Assembly: GCF_016587435.1 (NCBI RefSeq)
Contig: NZ_BNJJ01000006.1
Span: forward strand, 124,001-188,000
Source: Dictyobacter formicarum
GTDB taxonomy: Bacteria > Chloroflexota > Ktedonobacteria > Ktedonobacterales > Ktedonobacteraceae
Reading direction: 5' to 3'
DNA length: 64,000 bases
Position numbers and translations under genes: made by a program. Under the pieces are notes generated by a model. That model saw only the letters and a program-made list of their open reading frames with translations, made no database searches and was not told where the DNA came from. Shown here in pieces: positions 7,771-16,508 of the stretch. Each line of letters opens with the position of its first letter. The stretch's first letter is position 1.

Positions 7771-10233
7771 TTACCTGGTAGCCTTCGTTCTCCCCGCTGC
7801 TGTACTTGTGGCCTTTACGGTCTCTGTCGACCGGCGTGCTGGCGTCTTTGCTGTGCTCTTACTGGTCGTCGCACGTTTGGTAGTTTTCTTCGCAGCAGCC
7901 ACTTTTTCGGTGCCGTTATCAGAAACCTCGGGCGCTTTCTTACGCGTGGTCGTCGCACGCTTGGTAGTCGTAGCCTTCTTAGCCGCCGTTGTTTTCTTCG
8001 CGGCAGTGGCCGTCGTTTTCTTACGGCCCGTGCCAGCAGGAGTCACGGGACCACCATCCGGGACCGGTGTTTCCTCATTGCCGCTCTGTACCAAAACCAC
8101 CTCGTTATAACAAACCGGCTCCTGGCTGCCTTTTGGAACCACCATCAAGCCACCACAATTAGGGCACAGATCGGGCACTGGGCGCTCCCAGATAGCGAAA
8201 TTGCAGGTTGGATAGTTATTACAGCCATAGAAGATGCGCTTCTTCTGGCGCGTCTTACGCTCAACCAGGTCGCCACCGCACTGAGGGCAGAGCGCACCGG
8301 TCTTATTGACCACCGAGCGACGATAGCTACACTCAGGGAAACCAGAGCAAGAGATGAAGCGACCAAAGCGACCCGTCCTGATAACCAGGTTACGGCCACA
8401 CTCGGGACACAGCTCATCAGTCTCTTCCAGAGGCTTCTGCACCCGGTTCATTTCCGCCTCAGCTTTTTCCATCGCCGACTTAAAATCGCCGTAGAAAGTG
8501 CTCAGAAACTCAATCCAGGAGCGCTTACCATCTTCAACATCGTCCAGCTTGCGCTCCATATCAGCGGTAAAGCCAGTATCCACAATATCTGGAAAATGCT
8601 TATTCATCACTTCATTGATGGTCTCGCCCAGCCAGGTCGGCACGAAGCGCCGCTGCTCCTGATCTACATAGCCACGATCCTGGATCGTGCTAATAATCGG
8701 CACATAGGTACTTGGACGACCAATGCCCAGTTCTTCCAGCTCTTTAATCAAACTGGCCTCAGAAAAACGTGGTGGTGGCTGCGTAAAGTGCTGATCCGGC
8801 TTCAAACTATGGCAATTCAAGGTTTCATTGACCTTCATCACCGGTAGCAATTTTTCATCTTCTTCACGGAACCAGACGGCATAGAAGCCTGGAAACTTCA
8901 GGTTCGAGCCAGTGGCGCGAAAAACATATTGCCTGGCCACGATATCAGCACGCACCGTATCAAAAACAGCTGCCGTCATAAAGCTGGCCACAAAACGACG
9001 CCAGATCAAATTGTACAGCTTGAACTGGTCAGGGGACAGGTGAGACTTCACGATCTGTGGCGTCAAAGACACATCGGTGGGGCGAATAGCTTCGTGCGCA
9101 TCTTGTGTCGACGCCTTCGATTTACCGACACGGCCCTGACCCACATAGGGATCGCCAAAGGCATGGGCGATATGTCCTTTGACCTTTTCTTGCGCCTCAT
9201 CAGAGATACGCGTCGAGTCGGTACGCATATAGGTAATCAAACCCTGATGCCCACGCTCACCCAACTCCATACCTTCGTACAACTGTTGAGCCAGGCTCAT
9301 CGTCTTCTTCGGCTTAAAGTACAGCCGCAAAGACGCATCCTGCTGCAAAGTACTGGTCGTATAAGGCAGCGGCGGCTGGCGGCGCTGCTCGCGCTCATCA
9401 TATTTCAAGACACTGTAGGTCGCATCCTGCAAATCCTTCAGGATAGCATCCGCCTCTTCTTTAGAAGAAATCTTAATACGGCCTTTATTTGTCTTCGCCA
9501 GCTTCACATCATTTGATCCATTTGACCCATTAACCTCAGCCGCCGACTCCTCCCCATCACTGGCAGACTCTTCGCCATTCAGAGCATCGACATCATTGAG
9601 CCGAGAAATCAAGGTCGCCTCAAAGCGCTCCTTTTGTTTCTGCTTACTCAGGGTCGCGACAATACTCCAATATTCCTCAGGCACAAAGGCGCGAATCTCC
9701 GCCTCGCGATCGCAAATCACGCGCAGAGCAACCGACTGCACACGTCCCGCGCTTGTGCCCGATTGAATACGCCGCCAGAGCAGAGGACTAATTTTATAAC
9801 CAACCAGGCGATCGAGTACACGACGCGCCTGCTGAGCATTAAAGAGGTCTTCATTGATCTGCCGAGGTTTGCGGATCGCATCCTGGACCGCACGTTTCGT
9901 AATTTCATTAAACACAGCGCGGCGAGGATTCTGCAATTCCAGGATATTTTTAAGTGACCAGGCAATAAATTCACCTTCACGATCGGGGTCAGGAGCCAGG
10001 TACACTTCGTCAGCACGTTTGGACGCAGCTTTCAGCTCGTCGATCAACTTATCTTTTTTCTCGATAATCTCATATTTAGGAGCAAAATCTTTGCGAGTAT
10101 TAACACCTAGCCCTTTTTTGGGCAAATCAATGATATGGCCCATGGACGCACGGACCTCAAAATCACGACCAAGAAACTTCTCAATTGTTTTTGCTTTGGC
10201 CGGTGACTCGACAATTACCAATTTTTTCGCCAT
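7771..10233 (-). CDS. topA: DNA topoisomerase I (type IA) with zinc fingers and basic tail
   Basis: Relaxes negative supercoils through a transient 5'-phosphotyrosine break. The 820-residue protein begins with the Toprim domain (MAKKLVIVESPAKAKTIEKF; DPDREGEFIAW), followed by GRVQSVALR and the active-site region ITYMRTDSTRIS. After the core come Cys4 fingers beginning CPECGRNLV, CPQCGGDLV and CPNCGGLMV. An acidic, Ser/Asn-rich insert sits at about residues 220-250. The last 90 residues or so are an Ala/Lys/Thr-rich histone-like tail. Such tails in other bacteria are thought to help DNA binding and processivity; here that is inference. Confidence 0.96.
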   Translation of the reverse strand: MAKKLVIVESPAKAKTIEKFLGRDFEVRASMGHIIDLPKKGLGVNTRKDFAPKYEIIEKKDKLIDELKAASKRADEVYLAPDPDREGEFIAWSLKNILELQNPRRAVFNEITKRAVQDAIRKPRQINEDLFNAQQARRVLDRLVGYKISPLLWRRIQSGTSAGRVQSVALRVICDREAEIRAFVPEEYWSIVATLSKQKQKERFEATLISRLNDVDALNGEESASDGEESAAEVNGSNGSNDVKLAKTNKGRIKISSKEEADAILKDLQDATYSVLKYDEREQRRQPPLPYTTSTLQQDASLRLYFKPKKTMSLAQQLYEGMELGERGHQGLITYMRTDSTRISDEAQEKVKGHIAHAFGDPYVGQGRVGKSKASTQDAHEAIRPTDVSLTPQIVKSHLSPDQFKLYNLIWRRFVASFMTAAVFDTVRADIVARQYVFRATGSNLKFPGFYAVWFREEDEKLLPVMKVNETLNCHSLKPDQHFTQPPPRFSEASLIKELEELGIGRPSTYVPIISTIQDRGYVDQEQRRFVPTWLGETINEVMNKHFPDIVDTGFTADMERKLDDVEDGKRSWIEFLSTFYGDFKSAMEKAEAEMNRVQKPLEETDELCPECGRNLVIRTGRFGRFISCSGFPECSYRRSVVNKTGALCPQCGGDLVERKTRQKKRIFYGCNNYPTCNFAIWERPVPDLCPNCGGLMVVPKGSQEPVCYNEVVLVQSGNEETPVPDGGPVTPAGTGRKKTTATAAKKTTAAKKATTTKRATTTRKKAPEVSDNGTEKVAAAKKTTKRATTSKSTAKTPARRSTETVKATSTAAGRTKATR

Positions 10234-10298
10234 GGAGTTGTTACCTGACCTTCGTTACTGAACAAAACCCGCATATTTTTATGAGTGTTCGTCTTAAA

Positions 10299-10337
10299 GG
10301 ATAGAATAGCATATCTTGACAAGTAGCTATTCTATCC
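10299..10337. repeat. 12-bp inverted repeat upstream of topA
   Basis: GGATAGAATAGC at 10299-10310 is exactly repeated in inverse at 10326-10337, with a 15-base spacer containing TTGACA. It lies 65-105 bases upstream of the topA start, so it could be an operator or a leader hairpin. Function is not known. Confidence 0.5.
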
Positions 10338-10713
10338 TACATTACATCTAATCAAACGCTTTATCTGTAGCTCTTTACCAAACCTCCCAACGTATCCACA
10401 ACTTATTTTTGGCATATCGCCAGGAACAATGTGCCAGAACCCTGCTTAGAACACGACGTGCGGGTTCTCATCCCGGGCAAGGTGAAGGCTGCATCAAAAA
10501 TTTCTTTTGAAGCATACCATACATGGCAAGAGTTCATTTTTTATTAGCATATATATCATTATCATAACTTTGACAAGGGGTACCAGTTCTCACGCCGCCT
10601 CCTACGGCGTCTGGGAAGGCTGAGGTTGGTAAGGAACCCATGAAGCCCCTGGCATCCTCGTTCGTCATGCGATCAGTATGCTCGCCAGCCTGGAAGCGCT
10701 GACGCCCCCACTC

Positions 10714-10768
10714 TTTTTTATTCAGTGGTGGAAGTGCGCCGTGCGCACTTCCACCACTGAATAAAAAA
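10714..10768. repeat. Perfect 26-bp hairpin, 3-nt loop
   Basis: Arms 10714-10739 and 10743-10768 are exact complements with outer T6/A6. The arm contains GTGGTGGAAGTGCGC. The flanking modules are in the reverse order relative to the copies at 6149 and 35901: the GACGCTACGCGCC module is on the right, on the minus strand. Confidence 0.9.
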
Positions 10769-10974
10769 GTTTTTTTCTGAGCGCCGAAAGGCGCGTAGCG
10801 TCAGGGGCCGCAGGCACAAAACGCAGGCTTTCACACACGCTTTGAGCGCTTTTCAGGATATTTTAAACATCCCTGCAATATCCCAAATATCTCATTATTG
10901 TAATTTTAGAGCAGTCAGGGTGTAGCTAGCACAAAAATACAAAACTAACTGATGAGTCTATCTTTACCATACAC

Positions 10975-11003
10975 TTGACCCCACCAGGCTTGCATGCTAT
11001 GCT
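10975..11003 (+). promoter_or_regulatory. Promoter of murT-gatD
   Basis: TTGACC at 10975-10980 and TATGCT at 10998-11003 are separated by 17 bases, a near-consensus housekeeping promoter, 54 bases before the murT ATG. No competing promoter was seen in this stretch. Confidence 0.65.
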
Positions 11004-11056
11004 GCATTCATCTACTATAGAGGATAGAAGCAGAAGCGCCGATGCGGAGGAATAGC

Positions 11057-12733
11057 ATGCGAAAAGAACAACCATCTCAGCCAATCTCGTCCGAAAGCGA
11101 TCAGCCACCACGAGAAAGCTTGATGGAGACCGCGTCACTTCCCCCACCAGATAAAGGGATTACGAGGAAGCCGCGTCCCATGCGACGCCAGCGTGCAGTG
11201 CGCGCAGGTGTCGCAGTGATGGCAGGGCGCACCGCCGGTGCCATCAGCCGCCGCCTTCATATTGGAGGCGGTACCAGTATCGTGGGCGTTGTCGCGCAAC
11301 GCGTCTACCCTGATATCGTAGAACACCTGGCTACCGAGCTTGAGCATGGCAGTGTCATGATTACGGGAACGAATGGCAAGACCACCACCAGCAGTTTCAT
11401 CGCAGCCATTTTGCGCGATGACGGCTTACGCGTCTGGCGCAACCGGGAGGGCTCCAACCTGGTTGGAGGCGTCGCCAGTTCGCTAGTGATTCGCGCCCAA
11501 CCTAATGGACATCTACGTCGGGCCGGCCAGGCGATCTCTATTTTAGAAGTAGATGAGGCAGCCTTACCACAAATTGTGCGCTCAATTCCTCCCCGGGTGA
11601 TTGTCTTCACTAACCTGTTCCGCGACCAGTTAGATCGCTACGGAGAAGTTGATAGTGTCGTCAGCAAATGGAAACAGGCCATTGCCCTGCTGCCAGCAAC
11701 CACAACTCTGGTATTGAATGCTGACGACCCAACCATTGCTCAGTTAGGCGATGGTTTCGCGGGTCGCTGCCTCTACTATGGTATTGAAACAGCACTTGAG
11801 AGGGAAGAAGACGAAACCAAAGCTGATCATCACCAGGTCATAGACGCCCGCGTCTGTTCCAATTGTGGACACGATTACGAATACGATTTGCATTTTTACA
11901 GTCATATGGGGCATTATCATTGCCCCCAGTGCGGCAAAAAACGACCTCAGCCAGACGTGCGTGTTACCCACGTCCAGGTCGATACCTTTGATCGCATCCG
12001 ACTGCAGATCCAGGTAGCTGACCAGCAGCGGGAATTAATCGTGCCCTTGCCAGGACTCTACAACATCTATAACGCGCTGGCTGCCAGCGCTGCTTCCCTG
12101 GCACTGGACACCCCCTGGGAACCCATTATCAGCGGCATCGAGCAATCCAAGCCCGTATTCGGACGCGGCGAACGCATCCAGGCCGATGGCAAAACCATGC
12201 GCCTGCTACTGGCCAAAAATCCTACAGGCTTCAATGAAGTGCTCCGTACACTCTTCAGCGACGGCACAACACGTCATATACTCTTCATCCTCAATGATAA
12301 CATCGCTGATGGACAAGATATTTCCTGGATCTGGGATGTCGATTTTGAACGAGCACTTGGGCAGACTCAGACGCTGGTCATCAGTGGCACACGCGCTCTG
12401 GACCTAGCGCTGCGCCTCAAATATGCCGGCATCAACGAACAAACTATGACCATTATCCCAGCCACCCGCTTAAAGGCCCAGAAAAATACTCAAACGACCC
12501 GTTCCAGGCACCTGAAAAAGAACCAGATAATAAACAAAGAAGAAGGGCAACTACCAGAAGCAATCAATGAACGCCTCTATGGGATCAAAAATGCCTTAAA
12601 CAGTGCATTACAACAAACCCCTGTGGGCGAAACTCTCTTCGTAGTACCGACGTATACAGGGTTACTGGAAGTACATCGTGAATTAGAACAGCGCGGTTTT
12701 ACCCCACATTATTGGGAAGGAAGAGATGCTTAA
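11057..12733 (+). CDS. murT: Lipid II isoglutaminyl synthase, MurT subunit
   Basis: Catalytic Mur-ligase-like subunit that, with GatD, amidates the D-Glu of the lipid II stem peptide. The start is ATG 11057, with GGAGG seven bases upstream; an ATG five codons earlier has no such site. The 558-residue protein has the Mur ATP-binding loop ITGTNGKTTTS near residue 103, EVDEAALPQIV, FTNLFRDQLDRYGE, and the MurT-specific zinc ribbon CSNCGHDY...CPQCGKK inserted in the central domain. A Lys/Asn-rich linker interrupts the C-terminal part. It overlaps gatD by eight bases, which fits a translationally coupled heterodimer. Confidence 0.93.
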   Translation: MRKEQPSQPISSESDQPPRESLMETASLPPPDKGITRKPRPMRRQRAVRAGVAVMAGRTAGAISRRLHIGGGTSIVGVVAQRVYPDIVEHLATELEHGSVMITGTNGKTTTSSFIAAILRDDGLRVWRNREGSNLVGGVASSLVIRAQPNGHLRRAGQAISILEVDEAALPQIVRSIPPRVIVFTNLFRDQLDRYGEVDSVVSKWKQAIALLPATTTLVLNADDPTIAQLGDGFAGRCLYYGIETALEREEDETKADHHQVIDARVCSNCGHDYEYDLHFYSHMGHYHCPQCGKKRPQPDVRVTHVQVDTFDRIRLQIQVADQQRELIVPLPGLYNIYNALAASAASLALDTPWEPIISGIEQSKPVFGRGERIQADGKTMRLLLAKNPTGFNEVLRTLFSDGTTRHILFILNDNIADGQDISWIWDVDFERALGQTQTLVISGTRALDLALRLKYAGINEQTMTIIPATRLKAQKNTQTTRSRHLKKNQIINKEEGQLPEAINERLYGIKNALNSALQQTPVGETLFVVPTYTGLLEVHRELEQRGFTPHYWEGRDA

Positions 12734-13625
12734 AAGTATGGCACAATATCGAATACAGCCGCTCACACTCACACTGGGCCATTTATATCCAGATCAATTA
12801 AACTTGTATGGAGATAGAGGCAACATTTTAACCCTGCGCCGACGTTGTCAGCTACGGGGCATTGAACTACGCGTTGTGGGTCTGGGAGTAGGGGATGCAC
12901 TGGCACCAGATGAATATGATATGCTATTTATTGGCGGCGGTCAGGATAAAGAGCAGGCCCCCGTCGCGCAAGACCTATATGAAATGAAAGGCATCGGCTT
13001 ATGGGCTGCCATCGAAGACGACATGCCCGTTCTGGCGGTCTGCGGAGGATTCCAACTGCTCGCCCACTATTACCGTCCCGCCGAGGGTCCCGATATGCGT
13101 GGCCTGGGTGTTTTCGATGCCTGGACCGAGCATAAAGGTTCGCAGGTGGCCCGCTGTATTGGCAATATCGCCCTGCGTTGGAATGGACAGACACTTGTAG
13201 GCTTTGAAAACCACGGCGGCCGCACATACTTAGGTACAGCCAAACCCCTGGGAACAGTACTTAAAGGTCACGGAAACAATGCCGAGGACCAGACCGAAGG
13301 TGCCATTTACCGCAATGCCTATGGAACCTATCTCCATGGCTCATTATTACCAAAAAATCCTCATTTTGCTGATTACTTAATCGAGCTAGCCCTGCAACGT
13401 AAATATGGGTATCAAGCCGATACAGAACCTCAATTACTCAATGGAAATCGTACTAGTACGACCTCTGAAAATGGTTCAACTGTGTTAGAATTACAAAAAA
13501 CAAATTTGTCACCATTACTTACGCCATTGGAAGATTCGTTAGAATGGGAGGCACACGCCTCTATACTTGAACGACTAGGATTGTATAGTGAGGCTGCGGC
13601 AGTATTGCGCACCCACAAACGTTAA
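12726..13625 (+). CDS. gatD: Lipid II isoglutaminyl synthase, glutamine amidotransferase GatD
   Basis: Class I (CobB/CobQ-like) glutaminase subunit that supplies ammonia to MurT. It shows the GatD start LTLGHLYPDQLNLYGDRGN, the IGGGQDKEQ segment, the nucleophile region AVCGGFQLL, and the histidine in YGTYLHGSLLPKNP. The first codons overlap the murT end. The C-terminal 60 residues or so (Thr/Ser-rich, then an acidic helix ending AAAVLRTHKR) extend beyond the usual GatD length and are of unknown role. Confidence 0.93.
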   Translation: MLKSMAQYRIQPLTLTLGHLYPDQLNLYGDRGNILTLRRRCQLRGIELRVVGLGVGDALAPDEYDMLFIGGGQDKEQAPVAQDLYEMKGIGLWAAIEDDMPVLAVCGGFQLLAHYYRPAEGPDMRGLGVFDAWTEHKGSQVARCIGNIALRWNGQTLVGFENHGGRTYLGTAKPLGTVLKGHGNNAEDQTEGAIYRNAYGTYLHGSLLPKNPHFADYLIELALQRKYGYQADTEPQLLNGNRTSTTSENGSTVLELQKTNLSPLLTPLEDSLEWEAHASILERLGLYSEAAAVLRTHKR

Positions 13626-13655
13626 CACGCCGGTTTAACTGATGGGGAATATGCT

Positions 13656-14291
13656 ATGAGTTTTGATCGGTCAATGGCTCGCTGCTCATTCTGTGGTCGT
13701 CACTCTTCAGATGTACGACGCATGATCGCTGGCCCTGGAGCCGCCTACATCTGCGACGATTGTTTGCAACTGTGTAACGATATTCTCCGTGACCCAACGC
13801 CCTTTTCAACCGCGGCGTTGGAGCTGGCATCACGTCCTCCGGTGGTCGTTGCGGCACCATCACTGGGAACCGAGCGGAATGAAAACACAGCTGCACGCGA
13901 ACCTTTGCGTACAGTCACCTTAGAAATCGAACAAAAACAACAAGGGATGACCCTGATCCTACATCGCATTCTCTATTATCAAGATTTCTTTGAGCTACAA
14001 TACCTATGGATTCGACCACCGTTTACGGCCGGCTTCGCCTTTGTGCCGCGTATCATTTTTTTCCTTAAAGACAACACAGGCACCCAATGGACCGGCGATC
14101 GCGGTGGCATGATCCTGGCTCGCCCCGATCTGGCCAGCGGACCGAATAACGCCGTCTACCAGGGCACCGCCCGTTTCCGCCCCTCGCCGTCATCTGAAGC
14201 ACGTACATTGACCATTCGTGCCGCCGATCCACTAGGTCAATTCGAGCCACTCCCCGCACAACCCTGGCAGTTTGAAATCACGCTTGCATAA
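13656..14291 (+). CDS. ClpX-type C4 zinc finger joined to an unknown domain
   Basis: The N-terminus carries a clear ClpX zinc-binding domain: C10, C13, C33 and C36 in [19 protein letters not shown] and [14 protein letters not shown]. In ClpX this module dimerises and binds substrates and adaptors. No AAA+ ATPase follows. After a Pro/Ala-rich linker (about 45-85), residues 88-211 form a predominantly beta-type region with [25 protein letters not shown] and a C-terminal WQFEITLA, perhaps immunoglobulin-like. The gene is 30 bases downstream of gatD on the same strand. It might be an adaptor or anti-adaptor; that is inference. Confidence 0.75.
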   Translation: MSFDRSMARCSFCGRHSSDVRRMIAGPGAAYICDDCLQLCNDILRDPTPFSTAALELASRPPVVVAAPSLGTERNENTAAREPLRTVTLEIEQKQQGMTLILHRILYYQDFFELQYLWIRPPFTAGFAFVPRIIFFLKDNTGTQWTGDRGGMILARPDLASGPNNAVYQGTARFRPSPSSEARTLTIRAADPLGQFEPLPAQPWQFEITLA

Positions 14292-14297
14292 ACATTC

Positions 14298-14352
14298 TGT
14301 ATTTAGTGGTGCAAGAAGTGAGCGATGAACACTTCTTGCACCACTAAATACA
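14298..14352. repeat. Perfect 23-bp hairpin, 9-nt loop
   Basis: Arms 14298-14320 and 14330-14352 are exact complements and a TTTTTTG run follows, so it can serve as the terminator of the upstream zinc-finger gene, whose stop is 6 bases before it. The arm contains GTGGTGCAAGAAGTG, related to other family members. Confidence 0.85.
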
Positions 14353-14432
14353 TTTTTTGAGAGTGTGTCTGAAAGCCAGATGTTTCGCGCCTGCGGCCCC
14401 CTGACGCTACGCGCCTTCGGCGCTCAAAAGGT

Positions 14433-14471
14433 TTTTTATGGTTGGCGCAGCAGGTGCGCGAACCATAAAAA
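14433..14471. repeat. Truncated family hairpin
   Basis: Only the outer 11 bases pair (14433-14443 with 14461-14471). The centre holds GGCGCAGCAGGTGCGC, which is a complete left inner arm without its complement. It looks like a family hairpin that lost the inner part of its right arm, giving a natural view of the arm sequence before or after a deletion. Confidence 0.75.
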
Positions 14472-14609
14472 GAGTGGGGGGACGCCTGCGTTCCCCAGGC
14501 CCAAGGGCGCTCTGATTCCCATTGTCATGGACTTCAGGCACTTTCTGAGAGAGTGTCGAAGGCGCGTCAGGGGCTGCAGGCACGAAGCGCATGGTTTCAC
14601 AAACGCACC

Positions 14610-14641
14610 GTGGCCCTCTACCATATACGGTAGAGGGCCAC
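14610..14641. terminator. 13-bp hairpin between convergent genes
   Basis: GTGGCCCTCTACC and its exact complement are separated by ATATAC, 40 bases before the hpf stop on the opposite strand. There is no T tract, so it may be a weak terminator or an mRNA 3' end structure. Confidence 0.5.
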
Positions 14642-14680
14642 AGCACTAACCAGCTTTCAGCGAGTAACGAGTCATCCCTT

Positions 14681-15292
14681 TTATTCTTGCGCTGGCACCA
14701 GCAATCCGTACCCGCCAGTGTCCAGCTTATACATCACGTTCACGCTATTGGTTTCTTCATTAAAGAAAGGATAGAACGAGTTCCCACTTTTCTCCATTTG
14801 CTCAATTACTTCATTATCAGTCATAGGCTTCGTGGGCAAACGGCGAATTTCCAATACTTTGGACCAGATCTCCTCATTATGCTCATCCTCCATCGTTGGG
14901 GAAGGCACCTCGGTATCTTCGTATTCATCCAAAGACGAAAGCACGCCCGAACGAGAGAGAGAAAGAATTTTAATAGGGGTGGCATGCTGCCGTCGCTTGG
15001 TCTGCCGATCTTTCTGACGACCAAGTTGCGCGACAACTTTATCGAGAACTATATCGAGGGCGGCACTGGCACTTAAGGCACTTACCTCACTATGAATAGC
15101 ATGTGAGTTGCCAGTCAGTGCAAGGTGAACACTGTAACGATCGCTAGCACTACGCGTCTGTTCTTCCGCAACGGTTACTTCGACGCGCGCTTCATCATTA
15201 AGCCAGCGTGCAAGGCGCTGCACCTTGCGCTCGATCCGCTGACGTAATTGTGGTGTGACCTGCATCTGTTTGCTTTTGATAATAACTTGCAT
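14681..15292 (-). CDS. hpf: Long-form ribosome hibernation promoting factor
   Basis: Binds the 30S subunit and drives 100S ribosome dimer formation in stationary phase. The start is ATG 15292 (MQVIIKSKQMQVTPQLRQ), giving 203 residues, with an AGAGAG ribosome site. Residues 1-100 are the beta-alpha-beta ribosome-binding domain (YSVHLALTG); a linker follows, and the C-terminal dimerisation domain ends FYPFFNEETNSVNVMYKLD with GYGLLVP. The two-domain architecture marks the long form. The linker is acidic (about 120-150). Confidence 0.92.
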   Translation of the reverse strand: MQVIIKSKQMQVTPQLRQRIERKVQRLARWLNDEARVEVTVAEEQTRSASDRYSVHLALTGNSHAIHSEVSALSASAALDIVLDKVVAQLGRQKDRQTKRRQHATPIKILSLSRSGVLSSLDEYEDTEVPSPTMEDEHNEEIWSKVLEIRRLPTKPMTDNEVIEQMEKSGNSFYPFFNEETNSVNVMYKLDTGGYGLLVPAQE

Positions 15293-15720
15293 AGTTCGCT
15301 CTCTTTCCAATCCAACAACACAACGTAACGAACAAAGCAATGACTCGTCGCTGCAAAAGCGGGTACAGACACCATTATATCACCATGCCAAAAGCGTCGG
15401 CGGGCGCCCGGCGCCGGTAGAGCTCACTGGTAAACAAAATACCTTTTATAAGCATCACAATGCCATCACAATACGGAAAATCTGACTCAAACATCAATAG
15501 TGAGCAAACCAAAAGCAAGAAGATGGTAGGAGTCGTTTTGCCAGTACGCAAAAAGTGATCCATGATGCCGTTTTCTACATATGAAAAATGTGTTATACAA
15601 AAATACATTTGTACAAATGAAACATGCCAAAATATTAACAATGTTTAATTTTTTGTTGCATTAAATTCACCAAACGTTCATACAATGATGGTATTATATC
15701 AGTAGATTTTAAGGCCACTT
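15293..15720. other. Intergenic stretch upstream of hpf, nothing recognised
   Basis: About 430 mostly AT-rich bases. A minus-strand frame of 88 codons can be read but has no convincing ribosome site or recognisable motif, so it is not called. The hpf promoter must lie here but I could not place it. Confidence 0.4.
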
Positions 15721-16137
15721 CGACATGTATAGATGTGTGGAAGGGTACGTCAGGTACCCCACGTCTCTGCGGCGGGGGCTTGTATCAGGGGATGATTTCT
15801 GCCCGTCCGATGCAAGCCTGGACCTGACCAGACCCAGCCAGAGCGTTCTTCGGAAGGCTATCGGGCTACGATATCGGCAGTGTTGAAGAACGTACCCTGG
15901 AATGCGTGCCAGTCCCAGGCTCTATAACTTCTCAGTTAACCAGTCAGACGGGGTTCGAGGCAGTACTGAGGAGGTATGCAGACCGATATCCCCGTCGAGG
16001 CAAACATCACCCGCGTAAGCGGCGAGGTTTGTCCGTTCCCATCAAAAACGGACGCCCGCCTGGACAACACACGAGGAGAGATAGGAAGAAGGAGGCGTGC
16101 TCCTCCCCATGCCTGAAGGCAGGGGTTTCCGCACGAT
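15720..16137 (+). mobile_element. Decayed IS200/IS605-like right end, possible structured RNA
   Basis: The right boundary has the hairpin typical of IS200/IS605 right ends: CCCCATGCCTGAAGGCAGGGG inside GTGC...GCAC (about 16098-16134). Upstream are further dyads: CGTTCTTC/GAAGAACG (15844-15893), GGCAAAC/GTTTGTCC around 16000-16044, and GTCCGT/ACGGAC. No tnpA or tnpB frame survives. It resembles an internally deleted tnpB element or its guide-RNA region. The right-end hairpin is directly visible; the rest is inference. Confidence 0.45.
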
Positions 16138-16144
16138 AAAAAAG

Positions 16145-16429
16145 ATGACAGAGATACCTAGCAATCAACATATTACTTATCAGTTACAGTATCGTAAGTG
16201 TGGGAAGGCATCATGCAGCACATGCCGCAACGGGCAGGGGCACGGGCCTTATTGGTATGCTTACTGGCGTCAGGGCTCACGTTTGCGTTCCGGATATATA
16301 GGAAAAGTACGTCCTCCTCATCAGCAAAAGCACCCGGTTCCCATAGCAGCGGAATCCAGGACGTCAGCGTCGTCGGCTATCAAGTCTGAGGAATACGCAA
16401 CGGCCACTGCATCTGCCGCGCTCGTGTAA
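16145..16429 (+). CDS. Small CxxC protein resembling the DUF6788 family
   Basis: A 94-residue protein starting at ATG 16145. Its core reads YRKCGKASCSTCRNGQGHGP, then YWYAYWR and a RSGYIGK segment: a cysteine cluster followed by an HGPYWY motif. I recall this pattern from DUF6788 proteins, which are often near mobile DNA and have no known function. It begins directly after the IS-like end, which fits carriage by or insertion beside a mobile element. The last 35 residues are Ser/Ala-rich and unconserved in appearance. Confidence 0.6.
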   Translation: MTEIPSNQHITYQLQYRKCGKASCSTCRNGQGHGPYWYAYWRQGSRLRSGYIGKVRPPHQQKHPVPIAAESRTSASSAIKSEEYATATASAALV

Positions 16430-16508
16430 AGATAAAAAACTGCCTCCAAGCGACTATATATGATAGAATATTCCTAACTTATATTCAGAACAAGGATTTG
16501 GGCACAGG

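Larger units (their letters stand above)
10234..11056. other. Divergent topA/murT intergenic region
   Basis: About 820 bases without a credible gene. From left to right it holds a 12-bp dyad near topA (10299-10337), AT-rich sequence, a hairpin module in inverted orientation (flank, 10714-10768 hairpin, flank rich in GCGCCGAAAGGCGCGTAGCG), and the murT promoter (10975-11003). The module lies upstream of both divergent genes, unlike most other copies, which lie between convergent genes. Confidence 0.6.
14292..14680. repeat. Intergenic cluster of hairpin modules between convergent genes
   Basis: The 389 bases between the zinc-finger gene and hpf hold three palindromes (14298-14352, 14433-14471, 14610-14641) and the most complete flanks of the family: GAGAGTGTGTCTGAAAGCC on the left, GACGCTACGCGCCTTCGGCG before the second hairpin, then GACGCCTGCGTTCCCCAGG and TTCCCATTGTCATGGACTTC. 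On the right an inverted version of the left flank appears (GTCAGGGGCTGCAGGCACGA). No gene is credible here. Confidence 0.7.

Noticed and set aside
15375..15641. 88-codon minus-strand frame upstream of hpf
   Set aside because: No ribosome site or family motif, and its sequence is AT-rich intergenic in character.
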